This document shows positions 1-8,620 of a DNA stretch of 64,000 nt, in pieces. The stretch lies in contig NZ_JAVFVV010000010.1 in NCBI RefSeq assembly GCF_030929505.1, positions 1 through 64,000 of the forward strand, read 5' to 3'. Position 1 is the stretch's first letter; every line of letters starts with the position of its first letter. Below the pieces are notes generated by a model. It was not told the origin of the DNA. It saw only the letters and a list, made by a program, of their open reading frames with translations, and made no database searches. Source of the stretch: Mesorhizobium sp. LHD-90 (lineage in GTDB: Bacteria > Pseudomonadota > Alphaproteobacteria > Rhizobiales > Rhizobiaceae). Both the position numbers and the translations under genes were made by a program.

Positions 1-53
1 TGCTCGCGCAAAACCGCAATGATCTGCTCTTCCGTAAACCGCTTTCTCTTCAT
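1..53 (-). CDS. IS3-family transposase OrfA, N-terminal fragment (runs off the window)
   Basis: Read on the minus strand from the ATG at 53, the sequence encodes MKRKRFTEEQIIAVLRE, the usual start of OrfA in IS3-family elements. OrfA carries the helix-turn-helix that recognises the element ends and is normally joined to the OrfB integrase by programmed frameshifting. Only 17 codons lie in the window, so integrity of the element cannot be judged. The start sits 66 bp inside the element end at 119. Confidence 0.8.
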   Translation of the reverse strand, partial: MKRKRFTEEQIIAVLRE

Positions 54-119
54 CAGTCCGTCCTTCAAACAAGGGCCGGACTCTAATCTCAACTGGAGGA
101 AATTACCGGGGGCAGGTCA
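1..119 (-). mobile_element. end of an IS3-family insertion sequence
   Basis: The element end reads inward on the minus strand from 119 as TGACCTGCCCCCGGTAAT, the TGACCTGCCCC-type terminal repeat of many IS3-family (IS407-like) elements. The OrfA start codon lies 66 bp inside. The opposite end and the target duplication are outside the window. The element abuts a reading frame on the + strand that is open across the junction, so the insertion probably removed the 5' part of the gene to its right. Confidence 0.75.
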
Positions 120-145
120 AATTTGCGATTTGCGAATGCCCGACT

Positions 146-1363
146 TTGGGCGGTGCCGAGGCTGGCCGCCTCGATGTATCCCGCATGATGGCAACCATCA
201 TGATGATCGGTGGTATGGGCGGCTGGTCGGATGCGATCCGTTGGGATGCGATGGAGCCTCGGATTCAGATCACTCCTCTCGGAGACGTGCACGCCAACAT
301 TTCGTTTCAGGAGACCGTCCTGCAACCATTCGGGCGAGCAACGACCCGATCCACGATAGACAGAAGCGTGCGAGACTACGCACTCAACTTGAAGGAGCCT
401 GAATTCCAGGAAACAGAGAGCCTTGAACTTGAACCCAATTTTCTCGCCGCGATAGAGGAGCAATTCGGAGCGTCGGTCGATACGCTACGCAAGTTTGTCG
501 ATTTCATCGAAAATATGGGCATCCGGGAACGGCGCGCGGTTCTCGAACTTCGCCGCGAAGACCTGTTGCACGCGCAATTGCACGGAGTCGATCTGGATCG
601 ATCGGAAGTCGAGAATCTGGTGGAGTTCCTGACATTCAAGGGCCGCTCGTCCTGGCGAGAAGTTCCTGACGGTTTCGACGCCAAGGATCTTTTTCCGTGG
701 CGTTTTCGTCGGCGACTTTCGGTGTTGCGAAAACCCTTGATCCAGATCGACGACAATGACCCCGACCCGAGATTCCTTGTTGCTCCGGGAGTTGTCAGAG
801 ACGCGTTCGTCTACATGTTTGCCAACTATCATCGAGGTGATTTTCCGATATGGCAGTTGTCGCCGGCCATGAAGAAATGGGCAGGTGGTTCGCGACGCCG
901 ACAGGGCTCAGCTTTTGCTAGCGAAGTAGCAGAACGACTCAAAGAGTTAGGTTGGAAAACGGAGACGGAAGTCGCGGTTACAAAATTGCTCGGCAAGGGG
1001 TATGATCGCGACTATGGCGATGTTGATGTCCTGGCATCGCGATCTGGGTCGGCTCGCGTCCTGTTGATTGAATGCAAGGATGTTCAGTTCCGCAAAACTG
1101 AAGGTGAGATAGCGGAGCAGTTGTCAGATTTCCGTGGACTATCGCGGCCCGATGGGAAGCCTGACCTGCTCCTTAAGCACCTGAATCGCATCGATCTGAT
1201 TGCCAGAGAGTCCAGTACACTCGCCCGATATCTGAAGGCGGATGGAGCGCTCGACGTTGAGGGGCATCTTGTGTTCAAGAACATGGTCCCGATGAAGTAC
1301 GCATGGGAGCACATGAAGGAGCGCATTGCCCTACATGTGTTTGATGACCTGGACGAGATTTGA
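146..1363 (+). CDS. PD-(D/E)XK nuclease-like protein, probably 5'-truncated by the IS
   Basis: This 405-residue frame starts at a TTG only 27 bp from the IS end and stays open back into the IS, with no ribosome binding site, so it looks like the C-terminal part of a longer protein. Residues from about 285 contain GYDRDYGDVDVLA followed by VLLIECKDVQ. The spacing of Asp, then Glu-x-Lys on a hydrophobic strand is that of the PD-(D/E)XK nuclease core, as in Mrr-like or restriction-type endonucleases. The N-terminal 250 residues are charged, mostly helical and not recognised. Nuclease function is inferred from the motif only; expression is doubtful unless the IS supplies a promoter. Confidence 0.55.
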   Translation: MGGAEAGRLDVSRMMATIMMIGGMGGWSDAIRWDAMEPRIQITPLGDVHANISFQETVLQPFGRATTRSTIDRSVRDYALNLKEPEFQETESLELEPNFLAAIEEQFGASVDTLRKFVDFIENMGIRERRAVLELRREDLLHAQLHGVDLDRSEVENLVEFLTFKGRSSWREVPDGFDAKDLFPWRFRRRLSVLRKPLIQIDDNDPDPRFLVAPGVVRDAFVYMFANYHRGDFPIWQLSPAMKKWAGGSRRRQGSAFASEVAERLKELGWKTETEVAVTKLLGKGYDRDYGDVDVLASRSGSARVLLIECKDVQFRKTEGEIAEQLSDFRGLSRPDGKPDLLLKHLNRIDLIARESSTLARYLKADGALDVEGHLVFKNMVPMKYAWEHMKERIALHVFDDLDEI

Positions 1364-1464
1364 GCGCCGGAAGCGCTGGGACGCACGGGCTGTTCGTGGC
1401 CTTACACGGCGCTGTTTTCGGGCGCGCAAGGTTTGAGTGATGCTGGTGAACGAGAGTTGACCGA

Positions 1465-1818
1465 ATGCTCCATCTGAAACGGGCGTATGAGCCGCCGTCG
1501 AGCGAAGACGGTTTCCGCATCCTTGTCGACCGGCTTTGGCCGCGGGGCCTCGCCAAGGCCGACGCCGCGATCGAGCTGTGGCTGAAGGAGATTGCGCCGA
1601 GCACGGAGCTGCGCCGCTGGTTCGGCCATGATCCTGAGAAATGGCAGGAGTTTCGCCGGCGGTACAGTGATGAACTCGACCGCAATGCCGAGGCGGTGGA
1701 GACGCTTCGGCAGGCCATCGCAGGCAAGGACAAGGTGACGCTGCTCTACGCGGCGCATGACGACGAGCACAACAACGCCGTCGCCCTGCTGGACTACCTG
1801 ACAGCGTCCGAAAAGTAG
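1465..1818 (+). CDS. DUF488 family protein (YeaO-like)
   Basis: A 117-residue soluble protein whose N-terminal LHLKRAYEPPSSEDG and following RILVDRLWPRG are the signature of the DUF488/YeaO family. The central WFGHDPEKWQEF and C-terminal VTLLYAAHDDEHNNA blocks also belong to the family, and length is normal. Biochemical function in this family is not established. It stands alone, 101 bp after the truncated nuclease-like gene and convergent with the aldolase gene, with a shared hairpin terminator in between. Confidence 0.88.
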   Translation: MLHLKRAYEPPSSEDGFRILVDRLWPRGLAKADAAIELWLKEIAPSTELRRWFGHDPEKWQEFRRRYSDELDRNAEAVETLRQAIAGKDKVTLLYAAHDDEHNNAVALLDYLTASEK

Positions 1819-1844
1819 GCGGGCGCCGACCGCACGGAAAAGGG

Positions 1845-1867
1845 GCGCCGGCCGCATTGGCCGGCGC
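1845..1867 (-). terminator. intrinsic terminator, mainly for the transaldolase-family gene
   Basis: A perfect 9-bp stem (GCGCCGGCC / GGCCGGCGC) with a 5-nt loop lies between two convergent genes. Read on the minus strand it is followed by CCCCTTTTCC, so it can end transcription of the aldolase gene. On the + strand the following GGGGAGCAAAAAAG gives no T tract. Confidence 0.7.
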
Positions 1868-1882
1868 GGGGAGCAAAAAAGA

Positions 1883-2539
1883 TCAGCCGATCTTCTGGCC
1901 GGTCTTGGCCCAGTCGGCGAGGAACATTTCCAGCCCCTTGTCGGTGAGCGGATGCTTGACCAGCGCGCGCAGTGTCGCCGGCGGCGCTGTGATCACGTCG
2001 GCGCCGATAAGGGCCGCCTGCTTGACGTGGTTCACGGTGCGCACCGAGGCGGTGAGGATCTCGGTCTTGAAGTCGTAGTTGTCGTAGATGGTGCGGATCT
2101 CGGAGATCAGCTCCATGCCGTCCGAGCCGGTGTCGTCGATGCGGCCGACGAAGGGCGAGATGAACGACGCGCCGGCCTTGGCTGCGAGAAGCGCCTGATT
2201 GGCCGAGAAGCACAGGGTGACGTTGACCATGCGGTTCATCTCGGTGCGGATGGTCTTGCAGGCCCTCAGGCCATCGAGCGTCAGCGGCACCTTGATGCAG
2301 ACATTGTCGGCGATCTTGGCAAGGACCTTGGCTTGCTCAATCATCTCCGAATATTCGGTGGCGACCACTTCCGCCGAGACCGGGCCGGCGACGATGTCGC
2401 AGATCTCCCTGGTGACGTCGGCGATCTTGCCGCCGGATTTCAGGATCAGCGACGGATTGGTGGTGACGCCGTCCAACAGGCCGAGATCGTTGAGTTCGCG
2501 GATCTCCTTGACGTCGGCCGTATCGACGAAAAATTTCAT
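1883..2539 (-). CDS. fsa: fructose-6-phosphate aldolase / transaldolase-family protein
   Basis: A 218-residue cytosolic (beta/alpha)8 aldolase of the small transaldolase subfamily, which interconverts sugar phosphates through a Schiff-base lysine. [21 protein letters not shown] and VCIKVPLT with Lys83 are clear; Lys83 matches the catalytic lysine of E. coli FsaA (Lys85). The length fits Fsa/TalC-type enzymes. Small family members annotated as transaldolase can be true transaldolases or fructose-6-P aldolases, and sequence alone does not settle which. It is transcribed divergently from the sugar-importer operon at 2983, so it may serve that pathway or the pentose phosphate pathway. Confidence 0.88.
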   Translation of the reverse strand: MKFFVDTADVKEIRELNDLGLLDGVTTNPSLILKSGGKIADVTREICDIVAGPVSAEVVATEYSEMIEQAKVLAKIADNVCIKVPLTLDGLRACKTIRTEMNRMVNVTLCFSANQALLAAKAGASFISPFVGRIDDTGSDGMELISEIRTIYDNYDFKTEILTASVRTVNHVKQAALIGADVITAPPATLRALVKHPLTDKGLEMFLADWAKTGQKIG

Positions 2540-2907
2540 GGCACCGTTCCTTTGCTGTCGGGACCTTGCCCGGATTGCCGCCCGCGCCGCCGCGTGAGGC
2601 AGGCAAGACGCTTTTCAGACGGCCTTTCTAGGCGATCGGAAGCCGCGCTCAAAGAGGTGATTTTCGACCCCGCCCGTTTCACCTGCCGGGCGGGCCTGAA
2701 GTCGGCTCGCGGCTCTCGGTTCCCACCGGCGGACCGACGAACCCGACCGCGCGGCTCGTCTCGTAACGCCATCTGCCGCCGGTTCGCCCGCCTGCCGATC
2801 AATAGCCGCGCAAGCGCCAACTCTGCCCGAAAACCAGCCTCGAAAAAGCGGCTGTTGACAAGCCGCCGATCCACGGATAGGACCTCCATGAAATAGATGT
2901 CATAGTA
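2540..2907. other. intergenic region upstream of two divergent genes; no gene supported
   Basis: This stretch and the next 75 bp separate the aldolase gene from the divergent importer operon. No frame here resembles a protein; a 117-codon minus frame is very Arg-rich and overlaps the aldolase start. A candidate rightward promoter is TTGACA at 2855-2860, then a 17-bp spacer and a weak TAGGAC at 2878-2883. A TGAAAT half-site at 2889-2894 is repeated 19 bp downstream within the palindrome at 2908. The aldolase promoter was not identified. Confidence 0.4.
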
Positions 2908-2921
2908 TGAAATTTATTTCA
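2908..2921. promoter_or_regulatory. palindromic operator candidate for the sugar-importer operon
   Basis: TGAAATTTATTTCA is a 6+6 bp inverted repeat (TGAAAT, 2-nt centre, ATTTCA) in an AT-rich island, 61 bp upstream of the binding-protein start codon. It is a likely binding site for the SorC-family regulator encoded inside the operon (6630-7598). The assignment rests on position and symmetry only. Confidence 0.45.
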
Positions 2922-2982
2922 AACAATGACCCTAGGCGGACCGGGAGGGCTCCGTCCGCCGCCATCGGAGGAGAACGATCGC

Positions 2983-3999
2983 ATGAAGAAACTGTTGTTG
3001 GGCCTTGCCGCCGGCGTGTCGATGCTGGCCGCCACCGCCGCGCAGGCGGAAAGCAAGTATCAGTGCAAGGAAGGCGAGACCTATGTGATGAACGTCATGG
3101 TCTCGGGCGTGGAATACTGGTTCCCCGTCTACGAGGCGTTCAAGCAGGCCGCCCAGGCGATGGGCTGCAAGACCGCCTACACCGGCACGCCCGAATATGA
3201 CGTGACCAAACAGATCGCCAGCTTCGACCAGGCGCTGGCCAAGCAGCCGGCGGGCATCCTCGTCCACCCGATGAACTCCGATCCGTTCATCGAGCCGATC
3301 AACCGGGCCGTCGATTCCGGCGTGTCCATCGTGACCTTCGCGGCCGATTCGCCGAACAGCAAGCGCGCCTCCTACGTCACCTCGGACAACAACAAGGAAG
3401 GCTCCTACGCGGCCGACGTGATCGCCGAGGCGCTGGGCGGCAAGGGCGAATACGGCATTCTGGAGAATCCCGGCCAGGACAACCACGACAAGCGCGTCGT
3501 CGCCTTCATCGCCCGGATGACCGAAAAATATCCGGACATCAAGCTGGTCGGCCGCGCCGCCACCAACCAGGATCCGACAAAAGCCTATCAGGCGGTGCTG
3601 TCGATGGCGCAGGCCAATCCGAACCTCGGCGCCCTGTTCATGCCGGAGGCCAATTCGGCGCTCGGCGCGGCCCAGGCGGCACAGGAACTCGGCGGCAAGA
3701 TCAAGATCATGAACGCCGACGTCAACGGCAAGATCCTTGACATGATCAAGGCCGGCCAGGTGTTCGGCGCGGTCAATCCGAACCAGGGCATCCAGGGCTA
3801 TATGGGCTTCATGCTGCTGTTCAACGCCGCCCATCCCGACCTGATCGATCCGATGAACGACTGGAAGCGCTCCGCCTACAACCCGATGGGCGTGCCCTTC
3901 GTCGACAACGGCTTTGCCGTGGTCACCAAGGACAATGCCGACGATTTTTATTGGGACGCCTATCTGAAGCGGCGCGGCACCAAGGGCATCGAGGAGTAA
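2983..3999 (+). CDS. sugar ABC transporter periplasmic binding protein (RbsB/LsrB-like)
   Basis: First gene of the operon. The 338-residue product begins with a Sec signal peptide ([18 protein letters not shown], cleavage near AQA-E) and continues as a type I periplasmic sugar-binding fold (Peripla_BP_4), with a typical hinge region and a C-terminal [20 protein letters not shown] block. The start was chosen for the strong GGAGGAG at 2967-2973, nine bases before ATG, and because it begins the signal peptide. It would capture the substrate and deliver it to the permease at 5588. The family includes ribose, autoinducer-2 and polyol binders; the ligand cannot be read from the sequence. A 71-bp gap separates it from the ATPase gene. 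Confidence 0.92.
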   Translation: MKKLLLGLAAGVSMLAATAAQAESKYQCKEGETYVMNVMVSGVEYWFPVYEAFKQAAQAMGCKTAYTGTPEYDVTKQIASFDQALAKQPAGILVHPMNSDPFIEPINRAVDSGVSIVTFAADSPNSKRASYVTSDNNKEGSYAADVIAEALGGKGEYGILENPGQDNHDKRVVAFIARMTEKYPDIKLVGRAATNQDPTKAYQAVLSMAQANPNLGALFMPEANSALGAAQAAQELGGKIKIMNADVNGKILDMIKAGQVFGAVNPNQGIQGYMGFMLLFNAAHPDLIDPMNDWKRSAYNPMGVPFVDNGFAVVTKDNADDFYWDAYLKRRGTKGIEE

Positions 4000-4070
4000 G
4001 CTTCCTCCTCCCTGTGGCCGGGCGGCCTGCGCCGCCCGGCCTGTTCCCAAAAAACAACCGGCAATCCGTC

Positions 4071-5591
4071 ATGCACGAAACCCTCGCACTCGAAGTCAGG
4101 GGCGTCTCGAAGGCGTTCGGCCCGATCCAGGCGTTGAAGGACGTCAGTTTCGGCCTGCGCAAGGGCGAGATCCATGCGATTGCCGGCGAGAACGGCGCCG
4201 GCAAGTCGACGCTGATGAACATCGTCGACGGCATCCTCCGGCCGGATCGCGGCGAGATATTCGTCGGCGGCCGCAAGGCCGAGATGACGTCGCCGGAAAA
4301 GGCGCAGGAACTCGGCATCGGCTTCGTGCACCAGGAAATCGCGCTTTGCGCCGACATTTCGGTCGCCGAGAACATTTTCATGGCCACCACCAACCGGCGG
4401 CGGGCCCTGTTCATGAATTATGCCGAACTTCGCGACAAGGCGCGCACAGTGCTCGCCACGCTGGGCGACATCGACCCCGACCTGCCGGTCGAGAGCCTGT
4501 CCATTGCCGAGCAGCAGATCGTCGAGATAGCCAAGGCGCTGACGTTGGACTGTTCCGTGCTGATCCTGGACGAACCGACCGCCGCGCTGACCGAGCGCGA
4601 GGCCGGAAAGCTGTTCGCCATCATGGCCGAGCTGAAGCGCGGGGGCATCAGCATCATCTACATCAGCCACCGCATGGCCGAGATTTTCGGAAACTGCGAC
4701 CGCATCACCATCCTGCGCGACGGCCGTTACGTCTGCACCGAGGAGATTTCGGGCATGACGCCGGAGGCCGTCGTCGGCCGCATGGTCGGCCGGCATCTCG
4801 GCGACCTCCATCCGGAAAAGAACCCGGCAAGCGCCGATGCCCCGGTGCTGCTGTCGGTCGAGGGGCTGAGCGACGGCGAACGGTTTCGTGACATTTCCTT
4901 CGACCTGCGCGAGAAGGAAATCCTCGGCATCGCCGGCCTGATCGGCGCCGGCCGCACCGAGATCGCGCTCGGGATTTGCGGGCTGCGCCCGACGGTGTCC
5001 GGGCGTGTCACGCTGGCCGGCAAGGACGTCACCCCGCGCGGCTATGCCGACAGCATCGCCAACGGCATCGTGTACCTTTCGGAGGACCGCAAGGGCGCGG
5101 GCGTTTTCCTCGACCTGCCGATCGCCGCGAACGTCTCGGCGCTGCGGGCCGAGCAGGTCTCTACCGCCTACGGGTTCATCGACCGCGGCCGCGAGCGGGA
5201 ACAGGCGAGCCGGCTTGGCGACGCGCTCAACCTCAAGCGCGGGTCCATCGACGATCCCGTCTCGACCCTCTCGGGCGGCAACCAGCAGAAGGTGGCGATC
5301 GCAAAGATGCTGTCGGTCGACCCGAAGGTGATCCTGCTCGACGAGCCGACACGCGGCGTCGATGTCGGGGCCAAGGCGGAAATCCACCGCATCCTGCGCG
5401 ACCTCGCCAACAGCGGCACAGGCATCGTCGCGATCTCCTCCGAACTGCCGGAACTGATCGGCCTCTGCGACCGGGTGATCGTCATCCATGAGGGGCGCAT
5501 CGCCGGCGAGGTCAAGGGCGCTGACATGACCGAGGAAAACATCATCCGCCTGGCCTCCGGCCTGGCGCCGGCGGAAAGGCAGAGGGCATGA
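4071..5591 (+). CDS. sugar ABC transporter ATPase, two-cassette RbsA/MglA type
   Basis: A 506-residue ATPase with two tandem nucleotide-binding cassettes, as in RbsA and MglA. The first has Walker [10 protein letters not shown] near residue 42 and Walker [12 protein letters not shown]. The second has the degenerate [10 protein letters not shown]-loop, [15 protein letters not shown] signature and [12 protein letters not shown], the pattern expected for this class. It energises the single permease encoded next. ATG 4071 was chosen because it directly precedes the conserved [16 protein letters not shown] start; upstream codons are low-complexity leader. The end overlaps the permease gene by 4 bp, implying translational coupling. 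Confidence 0.94.
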   Translation: MHETLALEVRGVSKAFGPIQALKDVSFGLRKGEIHAIAGENGAGKSTLMNIVDGILRPDRGEIFVGGRKAEMTSPEKAQELGIGFVHQEIALCADISVAENIFMATTNRRRALFMNYAELRDKARTVLATLGDIDPDLPVESLSIAEQQIVEIAKALTLDCSVLILDEPTAALTEREAGKLFAIMAELKRGGISIIYISHRMAEIFGNCDRITILRDGRYVCTEEISGMTPEAVVGRMVGRHLGDLHPEKNPASADAPVLLSVEGLSDGERFRDISFDLREKEILGIAGLIGAGRTEIALGICGLRPTVSGRVTLAGKDVTPRGYADSIANGIVYLSEDRKGAGVFLDLPIAANVSALRAEQVSTAYGFIDRGREREQASRLGDALNLKRGSIDDPVSTLSGGNQQKVAIAKMLSVDPKVILLDEPTRGVDVGAKAEIHRILRDLANSGTGIVAISSELPELIGLCDRVIVIHEGRIAGEVKGADMTEENIIRLASGLAPAERQRA

Positions 5592-6619
5592 CTGTCATGA
5601 GCGACATCGGAACCGGCAAGGGCAGTCAGGCGGCCGCGCCACGCCGCCCGTCGATGCTGCGCGGCATCGGCAACATGCGCGAGCTCGGCCTTGTGCTCAT
5701 CATCCTTGCGCTCTGCGTGGTGATGAGTTTCGCCTCGCCCTATTTCCTCACCTGGACGAATTTCCGGGCGATGCTAATGTCCTTTTCCGTCGAAGGCATC
5801 GTCGTCGTCGGCATGACCATCCTGCTGATCGTCGGCGCCATCGACCTGTCCGTAGGCTCGGTCGTCTGTTTCTCCATGGTGGTCGGCGGTTTCTTCTTCC
5901 TTTCTGGACTCGATCCGTGGTCGGCGAGCGGCCTGGCGATCCTGGCGTCGGCGGGCGTCGGCGTGCTGATGGCGCTGTGCGTGACAAAAATCGGACTGCA
6001 TTCCTTCATCGTCTCGCTGGCTTTCATGGTGATCGTACGCGGGCTGTGCCTGGCGATCACCGGCGGCACGCCGCTGTCGCTGTTCTCGCTGCCGCCGTCC
6101 TTCAAGTTCATCGGCCAGGGCACGGTCTACGGCGTTCCCTTCGTCATCATCCTGTTCGTCGCCGTCGTCGCGCTCTTCGATCTCTTGCTGCGCAGGGCAA
6201 CGGTGTTCCGAAAAGTGTTTTACACCGGCAGCAACGAGAAGGCGGCGGCCTACTCCGGCGTCCGCACCGACCGCGTAAAATTCTTCTGCATCGTTCTGTG
6301 CTCGACGCTGGCCGGACTGGCGGGGGTCATCTACATGGCGCGCTTCGGCGCGGCGACACCGACCTTCGGTCTCGGCATGGAGCTGAACATCATCGCAGCC
6401 GCGGTGATCGGCGGCGCCAGCCTCAATGGCGGCTCAGGCACCATCCTCGGCGCCATCCTCGGCATGGCGCTGTTGTCGGTCGTCTCCAGTTCGTTGATCC
6501 TGCTCGATGTCTCGCCCTACTGGCAGGACACGATACGCGGCCTGATCCTGCTTGCCGCCGTGGCCTTCGACCATGTCCTGCACAAGAACAAGATGGCGGC
6601 TGCCCGTGCCGGTCGTTAA
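5588..6619 (+). CDS. sugar ABC transporter permease (RbsC-like)
   Basis: A 343-residue inner-membrane protein of the branched-chain/ribose permease fold with about ten hydrophobic segments. Family marks are [12 protein letters not shown], the cytoplasmic loop [21 protein letters not shown] that couples to the ATPase, and [16 protein letters not shown]. Only one permease gene is present, so a homodimer is expected, as in Rbs and unlike the LsrC/LsrD pair. It starts inside the ATPase stop codon and is followed after 10 bp by the regulator gene. Confidence 0.93.
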   Translation: MTVMSDIGTGKGSQAAAPRRPSMLRGIGNMRELGLVLIILALCVVMSFASPYFLTWTNFRAMLMSFSVEGIVVVGMTILLIVGAIDLSVGSVVCFSMVVGGFFFLSGLDPWSASGLAILASAGVGVLMALCVTKIGLHSFIVSLAFMVIVRGLCLAITGGTPLSLFSLPPSFKFIGQGTVYGVPFVIILFVAVVALFDLLLRRATVFRKVFYTGSNEKAAAYSGVRTDRVKFFCIVLCSTLAGLAGVIYMARFGAATPTFGLGMELNIIAAAVIGGASLNGGSGTILGAILGMALLSVVSSSLILLDVSPYWQDTIRGLILLAAVAFDHVLHKNKMAAARAGR

Positions 6620-6629
6620 GTTGAAGCCC

Positions 6630-7598
6630 ATGGGGGCTACGGACCAGATCGACGACTATGAGCGCGTGCGCAAGATCCATCGCGTGCTGGTCATGCATTA
6701 CGTCGAGGGCCTGAGCCAGGCCGAGATCGCCAAGCGCACCGGTATCTCGCATCCGACAGTCAACCGGCTGGTCAAGGAAGGCCACGAGCGCGGCTTCGTG
6801 CAGATTTCGGTGAAGTCGCCGTTCCAGTCGCTGTTCGAACTGGAGCAGCAACTGGTCGAGGCCGGCGGCCTGCGCGAGGCGATCGTCACGCCGTCGGTTT
6901 CCGAGCTGGAGGAGGTGAACCTCACCACCGCCGGCAAGGCGGCGGCCGAATTTCTGCTGGCGAATCTCAGGGATGGCGACACGGTCTGCGTTTCCGGCGG
7001 GCGCGGCGTCAGCGCGGTGATCAATGCGCTCGCCCCCTCGCGCGCCTATGACGTGACGGTTGTGCCGGCGACCGGCGGCGTGCAGGGCAAGCATTTCACC
7101 GATGTCAATCATCTCGCCGCGCAGATGGCGAACCGGCTGCAGGGCAGGGCGTTCCAGATCCATGCGCCGGTCTTTGCCGATACGAAGCAGGAGCGCGACG
7201 TGATCCGCTCCATGCATTCGGTGCGCGAGGTGCTGGCGCGGGCGCGGGACGCGGCCATCGCCGTGGTCGGCATCGGCTCGGTTATCTCCGAGATTTCAAC
7301 CTATTACAGCCTTCGGCCGTCGGCGACGGGCAGTGCCGATCTCTCCAAGACCGGCGCCGCCGGCGAGCTTGTCGCACACCTGCTCGACCGGTCCGGAACG
7401 CTCTGCGACTACGAATTGAATGAGCGGGTGGTTGGCCTGTCGCTGGAGGAATTCCGCGCGATTCCGCTGACCGTGGGCATCTCGTCGGGCCAGCGCAAGG
7501 CGGAGCCCATCGCCAGCGTGCTGCGTGGTGGTTTCCTCGATGCGCTGGCGACCGACGAGGCAACGGCGGCCCGCGTTGTCGATATTCTGAAAGGGTAA
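6630..7598 (+). CDS. SorC-family transcriptional regulator (LsrR/EryD/DeoR-type)
   Basis: A 322-residue regulator. Residues about 29-50 form the helix-turn-helix (LSQAEIAKRTGISHPTVNRL). The rest is the SorC sugar-phosphate-binding domain with AIAVVGIGSV and a C-terminal SGQRKAEPIASVLRGG block typical of the family. Members such as LsrR and EryD bind a phosphorylated pathway intermediate and release DNA. Location within the operon suggests control of its own transcript, probably through the palindrome at 2908-2921. ATG 6630 was preferred; an in-frame TTG at 6621 is an alternative. Confidence 0.9.
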   Translation: MGATDQIDDYERVRKIHRVLVMHYVEGLSQAEIAKRTGISHPTVNRLVKEGHERGFVQISVKSPFQSLFELEQQLVEAGGLREAIVTPSVSELEEVNLTTAGKAAAEFLLANLRDGDTVCVSGGRGVSAVINALAPSRAYDVTVVPATGGVQGKHFTDVNHLAAQMANRLQGRAFQIHAPVFADTKQERDVIRSMHSVREVLARARDAAIAVVGIGSVISEISTYYSLRPSATGSADLSKTGAAGELVAHLLDRSGTLCDYELNERVVGLSLEEFRAIPLTVGISSGQRKAEPIASVLRGGFLDALATDEATAARVVDILKG

Positions 7599-7602
7599 GA
7601 TA

Positions 7603-8601
7603 TTGAAAAAGAACGAAATTGTTTCCCGTCCGTTGGGCGGTTCCGGCATCATGGCCTCCACCATCGGGCAAGGCACCTGGGCGATGGGCGGCTGGATGTG
7701 GGGCGGCACCGACGAGGCGCAATCGGTGAAGGCGATCCGCGCCGCGATCGACGAGGGCGTCACGCTGATCGACACGGCGCCGGCCTATGGGCTTGGAAAG
7801 GCAGAGGAAATCGTCGGCGAGGCGATTGCCGGCCGGCGCGGCGAGGTGGTGGTCGCCACCAAATGCGGGCTGGTCTGGCACACCGACAAGGGCACGCATT
7901 TTTTCGACGAGCACGGCAAGCGTGTGCATCGTTATCTCGGCCGCGACTCGATCTTTTTCGAGGTCGAGCAGAGCCTGCGCCGGCTGCGCACCGACTATAT
8001 CGATCTTTACATAACCCATTGGCAAGACGCGACAATTCCGGTCTCGGAGACGATGGGCGCACTGCTCGATTTGAAGCGGCAGGGCAAGATCCGGGCGGTC
8101 GGCGTCAGCAACGTCATGCCCGGAACATTGAAGGAATACATGGGTTTGGGGCAGATCGACGCGATCCAGGAGCGCTTCAGCATGACCGACAGGGGTCTGG
8201 AGCATGACCTTCTGCCCCTTTGCCGTGCCAATGGCGTGTCGGTGCTGAGCTATTCGTCGCTGGCGCTCGGCCTGCTTTCGGGCAAGATCGGACCCGGCCG
8301 CGTCTTCGAGGGCGACGATCAGCGCAAGGACGATCCGCGTTTCTCGCCGGCCAGTCTCGAACGGGTCGCAGCCTTCATGAACGAGATCGAACCGATCGTT
8401 GCGGCAAAACAGGCGACGCCGGCGCAGGTGGTCATTGCCTGGACGGTCGCCCGGCCGGGCATCACCTACGCGCTGTGCGGCGCACGCAATCCGGAGCAGG
8501 CGGCGGAGAACGCGGTGGCCGGAAGGCTGTCGCTGTCGGCCGACGAGATCGCCCTGATCGACGCGGCGATCGCAAAACATCTTGCCGGCATCGACGGCTG
8601 A
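7603..8601 (+). CDS. aldo/keto reductase
   Basis: A 332-residue NAD(P)H-dependent oxidoreductase of the AKR superfamily. The catalytic tetrad is visible as Asp57 (LIDTAPAYG), Tyr62, Lys87 (VATKCG) and His139 (YITHWQ), and the C-terminal cofactor-binding part carries GARNPEQAAENAV. It starts at TTG, four bases after the regulator stop. In this operon it most likely interconverts a carbonyl and an alcohol on the imported sugar or polyol; direction and substrate are unknown. Confidence 0.9.
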   Translation: MKKNEIVSRPLGGSGIMASTIGQGTWAMGGWMWGGTDEAQSVKAIRAAIDEGVTLIDTAPAYGLGKAEEIVGEAIAGRRGEVVVATKCGLVWHTDKGTHFFDEHGKRVHRYLGRDSIFFEVEQSLRRLRTDYIDLYITHWQDATIPVSETMGALLDLKRQGKIRAVGVSNVMPGTLKEYMGLGQIDAIQERFSMTDRGLEHDLLPLCRANGVSVLSYSSLALGLLSGKIGPGRVFEGDDQRKDDPRFSPASLERVAAFMNEIEPIVAAKQATPAQVVIAWTVARPGITYALCGARNPEQAAENAVAGRLSLSADEIALIDAAIAKHLAGIDG

Positions 8602-8620
8602 GGCGGCGGGCGCCACGAGC

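Noticed and set aside
2536-2889. 117-codon minus-strand frame upstream of the aldolase gene
   Set aside because: Very Arg-rich, no family resemblance, overlaps the aldolase start and occupies a promoter region.
2932-4050. 372-codon minus-strand frame opposite the binding-protein gene
   Set aside because: It is the shadow of a real gene in high-GC DNA; the + strand frame has a signal peptide, ribosome binding site and family motifs.
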